NCBI GenBank assembly: GCA_027531445.1
Contig: JAPZRK010000007.1
Span: forward strand, 1-64,000
From: Leptospira sp.
GTDB lineage: Bacteria > Spirochaetota > Leptospiria > Leptospirales > Leptospiraceae
Direction: 5' to 3'
DNA: 64,000 nucleotides
Shown here: piece after piece, positions 38,043 to 48,077 of the stretch
How positions within the stretch are numbered: position 1 is the first letter of the stretch
Layout: each line of letters begins with the position of its first letter
The notes under the pieces: generated by a model
Told to the model about the DNA's origin: nothing
The model's database searches: none
Seen by the model: only the letters and a program-made list of their open reading frames with translations
Translations under genes and position numbers: made by a program

Positions 38043-38905
38043 TCTTTGATTTTTCGATACAGGTTACGTTCTGAAATACCTAATAACTTTGCAGTTTTAA
38101 CACGATTTCCGTTCGAATACTTTAAATTGGCTTTTATAATCTCCTTTTCATACACTTCCAATTTTACTCCTGGTTTTATCTGCAAATCTTCCGAAACATT
38201 CTCAAAAAAGTGAACGGGGATATTTGCAAATTTAATATTCTTTTTCGGTGAATAAGCAACTAGTGAATATACCAAATCTTTCAACTCATGAAGATTGTGT
38301 TTAAAATGACGTTTCGAGAAAAAATGATGAAACTGTTCATCAAACGAAATGACTGATTTTTTCAAGTCAGCATTGGCATGAGATAAAAACTGCAAAACAA
38401 AATAAGGTAGATCTGAAACTCTCCGATGCAAAGGAGAAAGATAAAATTGAAAAGCAATAAATTGTTCAAATAATTCCAAATGAATTTTACTCTCTTTCAG
38501 CTGTTCTATTTCTACGGAATTAATTTCCCAATAAAGGTATGAATCCTCTGGAAGTGAATATTTTGTATCTTTCCACCATTGGAGCCACAATCGCACTTCC
38601 TCTATCGGAGCTTCCGATAAATTTTCCCACCAGATAACTACCTGTTTATTTTTTGATAACAAATTTATTGAAATATCAAATAGATCTTTCTTTTGAGAGT
38701 AATCAACTTTTATCAATTTATATCGATCAGCTTGAAACCGTTCACGAATTGACTGTTCGATCCAAAATGATTTACCTGTTCCTGTGTCTCCTAAAATAAC
38801 CATAGGTAAATTTGTTTTGGACATCTCCAACCAACGATCTCGCAACTTTTTCACATCGGGAGAAAGAGAAATCCAATTTGTATCTTTGTTATTTTTTTTT
38901 GACAA
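38018..38905 (-). CDS. NtrC-like AAA+ and Fis-HTH protein lacking sigma54-contact motif
   Basis: The AAA+ part (about 20-210) has Walker A GDTGTGKS (39-46). The Walker B position reads VVIWWENL, with the normal Asp-Glu not kept. The signature LHRRVSDLPYFVLQFL matches the RxxDIP block of sigma54 activators. No GAFTGA loop is seen, so it is unlikely to open sigma54 promoters. The C-terminus NRVKTAKLLGISERNLYRKI is a Fis-type helix-turn-helix, so DNA binding is likely. No receiver or sensor domain is present. It overlaps the vWA-like gene by 17 bases. Confidence 0.75.
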   Translation of the reverse strand: MSKKNNKDTNWISLSPDVKKLRDRWLEMSKTNLPMVILGDTGTGKSFWIEQSIRERFQADRYKLIKVDYSQKKDLFDISINLLSKNKQVVIWWENLSEAPIEEVRLWLQWWKDTKYSLPEDSYLYWEINSVEIEQLKESKIHLELFEQFIAFQFYLSPLHRRVSDLPYFVLQFLSHANADLKKSVISFDEQFHHFFSKRHFKHNLHELKDLVYSLVAYSPKKNIKFANIPVHFFENVSEDLQIKPGVKLEVYEKEIIKANLKYSNGNRVKTAKLLGISERNLYRKIKDYELDATE

Positions 38906-40505
38906 CAGTCACAACTCCTTTGATGTAACCGGAGAATGTTTTCCTTTTATTTTCAATTAGAAATTGTTTAGCTTTAGAAGGTTGAATTAGTAGTGTTTTT
39001 GGAAATGATATATTTGGTTTGGACAAAAAGGTTTCACTAGGTATATTTTGCACGCCATACGATGTAAAAGAATCCAGTTTCATCGAAGTACGAATTGCAT
39101 ATTCTTTACCGGCCGTTACTTGAATTTCAAGTGGGACCTTTAGCCAAATTGCCTCACCTTTCGTTTCAACCAAGATTCCTTGGTATTTATCCTCATTGTC
39201 ATTTGGTTTGATTATTTCATTTCCAATCAATGATTCTATATCTGTCTGTACTTCCAATTTCTCTAATACTTTCGTTTCAGAAATTTTCTCATAAGCCATA
39301 TTCATGTTATAAGGTGTGATTGTGTCAGCTACTTGACGAACAATACTTGCATCGTATTTTTTAAAAGGAGGTGAATCTAACTGAAATGGTTGAGAAACTT
39401 CATCGGTCGTATAATATAAATTAAATTGATTGAGGAAAATTTGGATGTAACCATCTTCAGTGCCCAATCTCTGATAATCAGTAATTCCAAGAATTTTAGA
39501 AGAACTCATGCGTCCAATTTTTTGTATGCTTCTAATTGTTTCAAGATTTGTATGGTTGGGAATAATTATATAGAGTTCAATACCAAGTTGGCGCAAGTCA
39601 TTCAAAGCGTTAATGATATCGTTTGATTTTTCTTTTGCCGAACCCGACAAAAGTAAAAACAGTTTTCTAGACTTCTTCTTACTGGATCCAAATTTTGATT
39701 TTAATGATTGGATCGCACCTAATAAGACATCACTCTGATTAGATCCTGACCAAGATGTTTCCTCTAGCAAATTTTTTATCTCAGCATGCTCTAAGGTCGG
39801 AGGCAGTGTAAGATTTTTATTTTTTCGAAGGATAGTAACGCCAAGAAAAAGGTTAGTTTTATCTACGAGAGAGAGTATTGATTTTAGAAAGTCTTTTCTG
39901 TAATAAGCATAAGCTCCGTTTGTATCACAAAAAAAATGTACTTCATAATAATCTTTATCTTCGTTCAAATTTTTTTCGAAATATTTTGGACTTAAAAAGC
40001 GAAAGGTTTTTTCTACATGCATTTCAATCGCAAGTATTGGATTTGTAACTAACTTAGATTGTACTTTTGTTTTTAGCTTATTTTTACAGTTATACACCTC
40101 GGTTTGAATGAGTGTCGGTTTTCCAAAGTCTATGTAATCTTTGGAAATAAAATTACTATCCCATTCAAGACATAGAACATCGTAAATTGGTTCGGAGAGA
40201 GTCATGTCATTTTCAATATTCTCTTTGGTTAAAAAGCTCTCCGTTAGCAAAGCATCCGTTATCTCTGTTTGGAAATTTCTTTTTAGATAGTGTCTAGTCA
40301 ATCTAGCGAATTCAGTACCTGCCTCATTCTTCGTTCCAAATACTGACGTGGGAATTTCGCCTGAGATCGATGCTGGCAAGACAGTGATTTCCTTAGAGAG
40401 GAGTAAATTTGGTATCAGAAAGAAGAAAAAGGCAATTGCATAAATAACATTGTTAAATATGCGCTTTGAATTTCTCACGAATTTTCCATATTTCTTTGAT
40501 TTCAC
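38889..40505 (-). CDS. Exported vWA-like protein, unknown function
   Basis: This 538-residue protein has an N-terminal signal or anchor segment (about 20-38). A central part (about 190-340) resembles a von Willebrand A domain: HFFCDTNGAYAYYR (a worn MIDAS DxSxS), SGSNQSDVLLGAI and KLFLLLSGSAKEK. The metal site looks degenerate. The C-terminal 150 residues are beta-rich and unrecognised. It precedes and overlaps the AAA/HTH gene, so the two form an operon. The 5' end faces lipL21. Confidence 0.65.
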   Translation of the reverse strand: MKSKKYGKFVRNSKRIFNNVIYAIAFFFFLIPNLLLSKEITVLPASISGEIPTSVFGTKNEAGTEFARLTRHYLKRNFQTEITDALLTESFLTKENIENDMTLSEPIYDVLCLEWDSNFISKDYIDFGKPTLIQTEVYNCKNKLKTKVQSKLVTNPILAIEMHVEKTFRFLSPKYFEKNLNEDKDYYEVHFFCDTNGAYAYYRKDFLKSILSLVDKTNLFLGVTILRKNKNLTLPPTLEHAEIKNLLEETSWSGSNQSDVLLGAIQSLKSKFGSSKKKSRKLFLLLSGSAKEKSNDIINALNDLRQLGIELYIIIPNHTNLETIRSIQKIGRMSSSKILGITDYQRLGTEDGYIQIFLNQFNLYYTTDEVSQPFQLDSPPFKKYDASIVRQVADTITPYNMNMAYEKISETKVLEKLEVQTDIESLIGNEIIKPNDNEDKYQGILVETKGEAIWLKVPLEIQVTAGKEYAIRTSMKLDSFTSYGVQNIPSETFLSKPNISFPKTLLIQPSKAKQFLIENKRKTFSGYIKGVVTVVKKK

Positions 40506-40552
40506 TTAGTTAGTTTCCTTTCCACTGACACTCTGAATTCCTTGAGAAAAGA

Positions 40553-40581
40553 TTGACAGCCACATTTCTCGTCTATTAAAT
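40553..40581 (+). promoter_or_regulatory. Sigma70-type promoter of lipL21
   Basis: A perfect -35 TTGACA (40553-40558) is separated by 17 bases from TTAAAT (40576-40581), with TATTAA two bases earlier as an alternative -10. Start codon and GGAAAGGAG ribosome-binding site follow 10-25 bases later. This matches an abundant lipoprotein. The -10 assignment is by eye only. Confidence 0.65.
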
Positions 40582-40605
40582 CTATCGGAAAGGAGTAGAT
40601 TCTTT

Positions 40606-41184
40606 ATGAAGAAATCACTTATCGTAGGTATCTCTATGCTGGCTTTTATCGTAGCATGTGGCTCGAGCGACGGCAGAAGAGATGCGACAACTGTTGGAAA
40701 AAACGGTTGGATCTTTGAAGGTTGGGCATGTGCCCCGGATGCGGCTGCTGGTGCACGTGGCGAAAGTCCTGCTCAGTATTGCAAGGGCAAAGAAAAAGAA
40801 TTCGACTATCTATACATGAAATTTTCTGCAAGAGCTTCCGACAAGGCGATCAAACAGAACTCAGTAGCTATGAAACAGTCCACTTGCCGTGAGGCAGCTA
40901 GACTACAGGTTGCTGGAGACGGACTTAAGAAGATTCTTGGTGAATACCTTGAACAAGCTTCTGGCGTTTCAGATGGTCAATCGACAGGTTCTGTGATTGT
41001 ATCTGAGTCTAAAGGTCTGATCAAAGGTCTTGGGATTTATGACTGCTGTTCACTCAATAACGAAAAGGGTGTATGTGCAGAAGCCGGAGAGCCAGAAACT
41101 TGGGAAGAATGTCAGTGTGTTGGATACATGAAATACGCTGGTGGACAAAAAGCACTAGAAACTAAAGCTCAAGCTGCACAATAG
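40606..41184 (+). CDS. lipL21: Surface lipoprotein LipL21
   Basis: LipL21 is an abundant outer-membrane lipoprotein of Leptospira; in pathogens it binds peptidoglycan and hides it from host sensing. Here a signal peptide ends AFIVAC (Cys18). Blocks I recognise from LipL21 are DATTVGKNGW, FEGW, MKFSARASDKA, STCREAARLQ, ASGVSDG, WEECQCVGYMK and GGQKAL. Length 192 is fitting. Six Cys follow the lipid Cys. The strong ribosome-binding site GGAAAGGAG is well placed. It is a monocistronic unit with a clear terminator. Which species this copy belongs to is not readable. Confidence 0.92.
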   Translation: MKKSLIVGISMLAFIVACGSSDGRRDATTVGKNGWIFEGWACAPDAAAGARGESPAQYCKGKEKEFDYLYMKFSARASDKAIKQNSVAMKQSTCREAARLQVAGDGLKKILGEYLEQASGVSDGQSTGSVIVSESKGLIKGLGIYDCCSLNNEKGVCAEAGEPETWEECQCVGYMKYAGGQKALETKAQAAQ

Positions 41185-41207
41185 TTAGCTTCCTTTTTCT
41201 ATATAAG

Positions 41208-41235
41208 AACCTCCCAATTTTTGGGGGGTTTTTTT
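41208..41235 (+). terminator. Rho-independent terminator after lipL21
   Basis: Stem AACCTCCCAA (41208-41217) and TTGGGGGGTT (41221-41230) pair with one G-U wobble over a TTT loop, followed by TTTTT. This is a strong classical terminator 24 bases after the lipL21 stop. Confidence 0.92.
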
Positions 41236-41343
41236 ATGCCCAGATATCTTGTGAATCGTCTTTAGCTTGGCGTGTTATACGTATATCGATAAATTATGAA
41301 AAACAGAAGATAAATCGAATAAACTAGCGAGAAAATCGAGAAA

Positions 41344-41362
41344 TTAACTAGTGTTTAACTAG
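41344..41362 (+). repeat. Tandem TTAACTAG direct repeat
   Basis: TTAACTAG occurs at 41344-41351 and 41355-41362, 11 bases apart (one helix turn), with AACTAG again at 41322-41327. It lies about 100 bases before the orphan lipoprotein gene, a possible operator. The rest of the 225-base gap (41236-41460) is AT-rich and shows nothing else I can name. Confidence 0.4.
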
Positions 41363-41460
41363 AAAGCGTTTTAATGTCAGTTAATACGCAATGCAAGAAG
41401 AAAGAATTATGCGAAATGGACTTATCTCCTATAATATTTTTAAATTAAAGAGGTTTATAA

Positions 41461-42021
41461 ATGAAGTATCTTATTCTCTTACTCTTATTTGTTGGATGTA
41501 GCTCCCAACAAAAATCAAAAATAACAAATAGTCCCCATGAGAATGATTTTATAGAAATTCGCGAACAAGATAAGTATTCAGGAAAAGAATTACCTAATCC
41601 TCCTGATTCTCCTGGATTTAAATATTCTAAATATGAATCAATAACTCTGGAAGATTTAATTGAAAGAGGAGAGATCGAAGAAAATACAAAAGGAATGAAA
41701 ATATTCAATTCGAGAAATAAACTACTTATAAAACTTACTGCTTATCCCACACAAGATCTAAGTCAGGAAGAAGAAGGTAGAAGAAATACATTCGCCTTAC
41801 TTTTTCAAAATATGAAACCAATTATTCATATTTATGATTCAAAATTAAAACTTAGATACAAAGATCAAAATTTTCTAATTATATTTCAGTCTCAATTGAT
41901 ACCATACATGAAATCAGAACTAAAAATTGGAGATTTGATTGGATTGTATATTGTACATGCTACCTACGATGAATTTGGAAAAATACATATAATCTTAGTC
42001 AATGAATTTCATAAATACTAG
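41461..42021 (+). CDS. Orphan lipoprotein, AT-rich
   Basis: This 186-residue protein has a signal peptide ending LLFVGC (Cys13). The rest is not recognised; the C-terminus (LIGLYIVHATYDEFGKIHIIL) is strand-rich and may be a small OB-like or beta domain. The start has AGAGG seven bases before the ATG. Codon use is noticeably richer in A/T (many AAA, ATA, TTA) than in nearby genes, which suggests later acquisition. It is isolated between lipL21 and dusB, both with conserved roles. Confidence 0.7.
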   Translation: MKYLILLLLFVGCSSQQKSKITNSPHENDFIEIREQDKYSGKELPNPPDSPGFKYSKYESITLEDLIERGEIEENTKGMKIFNSRNKLLIKLTAYPTQDLSQEEEGRRNTFALLFQNMKPIIHIYDSKLKLRYKDQNFLIIFQSQLIPYMKSELKIGDLIGLYIVHATYDEFGKIHIILVNEFHKY

Positions 42022-42043
42022 ATCAGGAATCCTCTTCGTATAA

Positions 42044-42271
42044 CTTCGTCTTACCGCATCGCTTCGAGAAATAGGTAACACTCGTATTATAAAGACGGCT
42101 ATTTCTATACCAGGCGATCTCTTTTTCTCTGCTGAGAATACTGCAGATGGAGACCGTTACCATACATACGGGATTAAAATATTTGCCGGCAGCCCAAGTT
42201 TGATCACTGGCTTAAAAAAACTGAATTTAATAGTGATCCAAATATTCTCTACTTTGGGCTATTTTATTTAA
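42044..42271 (+). pseudogene. Relic of an antitoxin-like (CopG/ChpI type) gene
   Basis: An open frame of 75 codons contains no ATG. At 42089 it reads ATA-AAG-ACG, then KTAISIPGDLFFSAENTA, very close to the typical N-terminus (M)KTAISIPDDLF..AE..A of ribbon-helix-helix antitoxins such as ChpI. The start ATG seems changed to ATA, and after about 20 residues similarity ends. No toxin gene is beside it. This is best read as a broken antitoxin remnant. It explains most of the 246-base gap before dusB. Confidence 0.45.
42191..42260. repeat. Nested inverted repeats downstream of dusB
   Basis: AGCCCAAGT (42191-42199) pairs with ACTTTGGGCT (42251-42260, one bulge), and inside it GATCACT (42202-42208) pairs with AGTGATC (42232-42238). 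On the plus strand a T-rich stretch follows. It could be a terminator for rightward transcripts or the scar of a mobile piece. Confidence 0.5.
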
Positions 42272-43221
42272 ATGTTAATTGCTAAATTGTATTCGCTTAG
42301 CATATCGATAAATTCATTTAATTTTTCAGTCCGAAGTAATTTTTGTTTTAAATCTTCTGGGAAATTTAAACCCTCTAGATAACGTACAAAGTGTTTTCTA
42401 AAAAGGATGAGTGCATATTGATCTTCACTTGGATAAAATTCTAACATAGAATGTAAATGCTCTAACATAACACTTTTGATTTCATCAAAGCTCAGATTGT
42501 ATTTCGAAATGGGATTGAAAATCCAAGGATTCCCAATCGCTTTTCTTCCAATGAGGATTAGATCGACACCATACTGTCTTTTTCTCTCCAATGCATCTTC
42601 ATAAGAAAAGACATCACCATTGCCAAAGATTGGTACCTTTGCAAAGGATTTGATTTCTCCAATTTTATTCCAATCTGCCTTACCGGTATAGCCCATAGAT
42701 TTGGTTCTACCATGAACGGAGATAGCAGACACACCAGCATCTTGCAGAACATTGACTGTATCACGGTAATTGTAATTTGATTCATCCCAACCCAACCTAA
42801 TCTTTGCAGTGACTGGAACAGATACTGATTTCTTAATACGCGTGATCATATCTCCAGCGATAGAAAGATTTTTAAGAAGGCCCGCACCCGATCCGCTTCC
42901 CGAAACCTTAGCCACAGAACAGCCCATGTTTAGATCAATCACGTCGGGTTTCAATTCAATAATGCGTTTGGCTGCAATCTCTACTTTGTTCGGATCGCAG
43001 CCAAAAATCTGAAAAAAAATCGGCCGTTCCAATTCTTGAAAACGGAACATATCGATTGATCTTTGATTTCCGAGTACAATCTGTTCGGTAGATACAAACT
43101 CGGTAAAAGAAAAGGCTGATCCTAAACGACGCGTTATCTGTCTATATGGACTATCAGAAATACCAGCCATTGGTGAGAGAGCAACATTGCCTTTGATTTC
43201 AACATTGCCAACCCAAACCAT
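42268..43221 (-). CDS. dusB: tRNA-dihydrouridine synthase
   Basis: This FMN enzyme reduces uridines in the D-loop of tRNA. The family start ALSPMAGISDSPYRQI, the proton-donor Cys in LNMGCSVAKVSGSGSG and the FMN phosphate block NGDVFSYEDAL are visible. The 317 residues are normal; the GSGSGAG run after the Cys motif matches DusB-like members. It lies four bases after gyrA and is likely the last gene of the dnaA-gyrA run. Confidence 0.93.
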   Translation of the reverse strand: MVWVGNVEIKGNVALSPMAGISDSPYRQITRRLGSAFSFTEFVSTEQIVLGNQRSIDMFRFQELERPIFFQIFGCDPNKVEIAAKRIIELKPDVIDLNMGCSVAKVSGSGSGAGLLKNLSIAGDMITRIKKSVSVPVTAKIRLGWDESNYNYRDTVNVLQDAGVSAISVHGRTKSMGYTGKADWNKIGEIKSFAKVPIFGNGDVFSYEDALERKRQYGVDLILIGRKAIGNPWIFNPISKYNLSFDEIKSVMLEHLHSMLEFYPSEDQYALILFRKHFVRYLEGLNFPEDLKQKLLRTEKLNEFIDMLSEYNLAINI

Positions 43222-43225
43222 ATTG

Positions 43226-45739
43226 TTACTCCGTATCTTTTACAATTGCAAAATCTTTAACGAAGTCTTCATCTTTCGTATCAACTATCTTCACTCCCAT
43301 AGCTGACCTTCCTACCAATGAAATTTCTTTAGCCGATACGCGAATCGACATGCCAGATTGTGTAATCACTAAAAGTTCATCATCTTCTTTGAGAGAACAG
43401 AGACCTACGGCTTTTCCATTCTTTTCCCCTACTTTCAGGTAAGTCATACCTTTACCTGCACGACCTTTGGTAGAAAACTCGTCGAAATCGGTTCTCTTTC
43501 CAATGCCATTTTCAGAAATACAGAATAATTTTGAATCTGGCTCTACTTTCGTAAGCCCAACGATTTCATCCGTTTCGGAAAGGCGCATAGCCGTCACGCC
43601 TGAGGCAGTGCGTCCTTGAGATCGCAATTCATTCAAATTCATACGAATTGCCAAACCCTCTTTACTTCCAATAAATACATCGAAGCTTTCAGGATTTGAA
43701 AGAACGTCGATCAATTCATCTCCATCACGAAGACCGATAGCGATAATGCCAGATTTTTTTGTGCTAGAGAATTCATCTAATTGAATCTTCTTAACAAAAC
43801 CATCTTTTGTTACCATGAGTAGATAAGATTCATCAAACTGCCTAAATGCAAATAGAGAAGTAATTACTTCATCTTCAGTTAGGTTAATGATTGCCTTTAA
43901 TGATTTGCCTCGAGCCTCTTTAGTTGCAATAGGCAATTCATACACTTTCAACAAAAATGCTCTACCTTTATTTGAAAAAAGCATCAGGTGATCGTGAGTC
44001 ATTGCGACACTTAATTTTTTAATAAAGTCTTCACGTTTCGTTGAAATACCTTGGATTCCTTTTCCACCGCGTTTTTGACGCCTAAATGTGTCCATAGGTA
44101 ATCTTTTGATAAACATATCTTCAGAAATTTGAACTACTACTTCCTCATCTGCTATCAAATCTTCTGCGTTAAATGAAGATGATTCTACAGATTCTAAGCT
44201 AATTTCGGTAATACGATTTGATCCATATGATTCAGCTACTTTTGTTAATTCATCACAAATGATTTGTTTTACACGCTCTGGCTTTGCGAGGATGTCTTCA
44301 AGATCCATAATATGAAGCCTTATCTGTTCTAATTCTTCTATTATTTTTTGAACTTCTAAGGAAGTTAAACGTTGGAGTCTCATTTCCAAGATAGCGTCTG
44401 CCTGCATCTCTGACAAAGCAAATGTGCTTATCAATTTTGCTTGAGCTTCCCTCGGATCCTTCGAAGAACGGATGATTCGAATTACTTCGTCAATGTTATC
44501 TAGAGCGATTTTTAATCCCTCTAAGATGTGAGCTCTTTTTTTGGCTTTATCTAAATCAAACTCTGTACGTTTGATAACGACTTCATTTCTATGTGCGGCA
44601 TACGCGCTTAAAATTTCTTTTAATGGAAATATCTTAGGACGATTGTCCAAGATTGCGAGCATCGTAATCCCATAACTCACTTGCAATTGAGTTAATTTGT
44701 AGAGTTGATTTAGAATTACTTGGGCATTAAAATCCTTTTTGATATGAAGTTCAACGCGGATCCCTTTCCTATCTGATAAATCTAGAATCTCTGTTATTCC
44801 TTCGATCACCCTTTCATTGACAAGGTCTCCGATCTTCTCTAATAAATTCCGTTTGTTTACTTGATACGGTATTTCATGAATAACGATGATTTCGCGACCC
44901 TTGGCGTTATCAATAATTTCAACTTTAGATCGAATACGAATCGATCCTTTTCCTGTTGAATACGCCTGGTAAAGACCCTCTCCTCCGATAATCGTTCCAC
45001 CGGTAGGAAAATCTGGCCCTGGCAGGATCTTCATCAATTCATAAAGTGAAATATCCGGATTTTGAATTACTGCTACGACCGCACTTATTGACTCACGCAG
45101 GTTATGTGGAGGTATGTTTGTTGCCATACCCACAGCAATACCAGTAGAACCGTTTACTAAAATATTTGGAAAATTCGCTGGTAGAACATCCGGTTGTTGG
45201 CGAGTATCATCGAAGTTTGGAGAAAAAGAGACTGTATTCTTTTCTATATCTTTCAATAACTCTTCAGCTAATTTCGTTAGCCGCGCTTCTGTATATCGAT
45301 AAGCGGCCGCAAAATCACCATCCACCGATCCAAAGTTACCTTGACCATCGATGAGCGGCTCTCTCAATGAGAATGTCTGAACCATACGAACCATTGTATC
45401 GTACACCGCAGAATCACCATGTGGGTGATAGTTACCGATCACTTCCCCAACAATTTTCGCTGATTTAACATATGGTCGATCACTTCGCCATGCTCGTTCA
45501 TTCATAGCATGGAGTATTCTTCGGTGAACAGGTTTTAATCCATCTCTAACATCTGGTAATGCTCTACCAACGATTACGCTCATCGCATAATCGAGATAGG
45601 CCTCCTTCATCTGGTCTTCTATCTCCACAGGTATTACGCGAACACCTGCTTTCAAAGCGCCTGCAATATCGGGTCTTCCTGCTAAATTAAGAGCGAGTGT
45701 TTTAGTCGATTCGTTTTCTTGGCCGTTAGTTTCGGTCAT
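43226..45739 (-). CDS. gyrA: DNA gyrase subunit A
   Basis: GyrA holds the breakage-reunion core of gyrase. The catalytic Tyr is in AAYRYTEARL. The quinolone-determining segment HPHGDSAVYDTMVRM has Ser and Asp at the two usual resistance positions, the sensitive state. The C-terminal beta-pinwheel carries the GyrA-box-like QRRGGKG (here RRQKRGGKGIQG), needed for DNA wrapping and negative supercoiling. The 837 residues are normal. It starts 18 bases after the gyrB stop. Confidence 0.98.
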   Translation of the reverse strand: MTETNGQENESTKTLALNLAGRPDIAGALKAGVRVIPVEIEDQMKEAYLDYAMSVIVGRALPDVRDGLKPVHRRILHAMNERAWRSDRPYVKSAKIVGEVIGNYHPHGDSAVYDTMVRMVQTFSLREPLIDGQGNFGSVDGDFAAAYRYTEARLTKLAEELLKDIEKNTVSFSPNFDDTRQQPDVLPANFPNILVNGSTGIAVGMATNIPPHNLRESISAVVAVIQNPDISLYELMKILPGPDFPTGGTIIGGEGLYQAYSTGKGSIRIRSKVEIIDNAKGREIIVIHEIPYQVNKRNLLEKIGDLVNERVIEGITEILDLSDRKGIRVELHIKKDFNAQVILNQLYKLTQLQVSYGITMLAILDNRPKIFPLKEILSAYAAHRNEVVIKRTEFDLDKAKKRAHILEGLKIALDNIDEVIRIIRSSKDPREAQAKLISTFALSEMQADAILEMRLQRLTSLEVQKIIEELEQIRLHIMDLEDILAKPERVKQIICDELTKVAESYGSNRITEISLESVESSSFNAEDLIADEEVVVQISEDMFIKRLPMDTFRRQKRGGKGIQGISTKREDFIKKLSVAMTHDHLMLFSNKGRAFLLKVYELPIATKEARGKSLKAIINLTEDEVITSLFAFRQFDESYLLMVTKDGFVKKIQLDEFSSTKKSGIIAIGLRDGDELIDVLSNPESFDVFIGSKEGLAIRMNLNELRSQGRTASGVTAMRLSETDEIVGLTKVEPDSKLFCISENGIGKRTDFDEFSTKGRAGKGMTYLKVGEKNGKAVGLCSLKEDDELLVITQSGMSIRVSAKEISLVGRSAMGVKIVDTKDEDFVKDFAIVKDTE

Positions 45740-45757
45740 TTAATTTTTCCGTATCTT

Positions 45758-47686
<1,929 letters not shown>

Positions 47687-47756
47687 TTATATCCTAATGG
47701 AAGTATCCTCAGAATGGCCCCCTAGAGCAAGTGAAATCGAAATAGAATGTTGATTC

Positions 47757-48077
47757 TTATTTTTTGAAATTAGGAGAATTGCCAGCTTTAAACGCAATTT
47801 TTGAAACTTCAATAGGAAGCTGTTTTGACAGAATTTTCTTTAAAATCTCATTTCGCATAAATTCTAATTCTTGGGAAATCATCGAATGTTTACAAATAAT
47901 GGTGAGCTTTCCTTCCTTAAGTAGAACTGGTTTTGAGCCATCCGCTAGCACATCGCCAACCATTTCTTTCCATTCGCGTTGCAAAATTTTCAATGTTTGA
48001 TCTATAAAGATTTCTTCTCTGTTGATTCCTAATTTTTCTAGGCTATGAAACAAATCTGAAATTTCAATTTTTTTCAT
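47757..48077 (-). CDS. DUF721 protein, DciA-like
   Basis: This 106-residue protein has the DUF721/DciA pattern: WKEMVGDVLADGSKPVLLKEGKLTIICKHSMISQELEFMRNEIL. DciA is the ancestral loader or operator of the replicative helicase DnaB in bacteria without DnaC. It overlaps recF by four bases (ATGA) inside the origin operon, which fits a replication role. Without comparison to a solved DciA, helicase loading here is inference. Confidence 0.8.
   Translation of the reverse strand: MKKIEISDLFHSLEKLGINREEIFIDQTLKILQREWKEMVGDVLADGSKPVLLKEGKLTIICKHSMISQELEFMRNEILKKILSKQLPIEVSKIAFKAGNSPNFKK

Noticed and set aside
42201..42285. Second frame after the antitoxin relic (DHWLKKTEFNSD...)
   Set aside because: A short open stretch with no start and no recognised family; not enough to call a gene.
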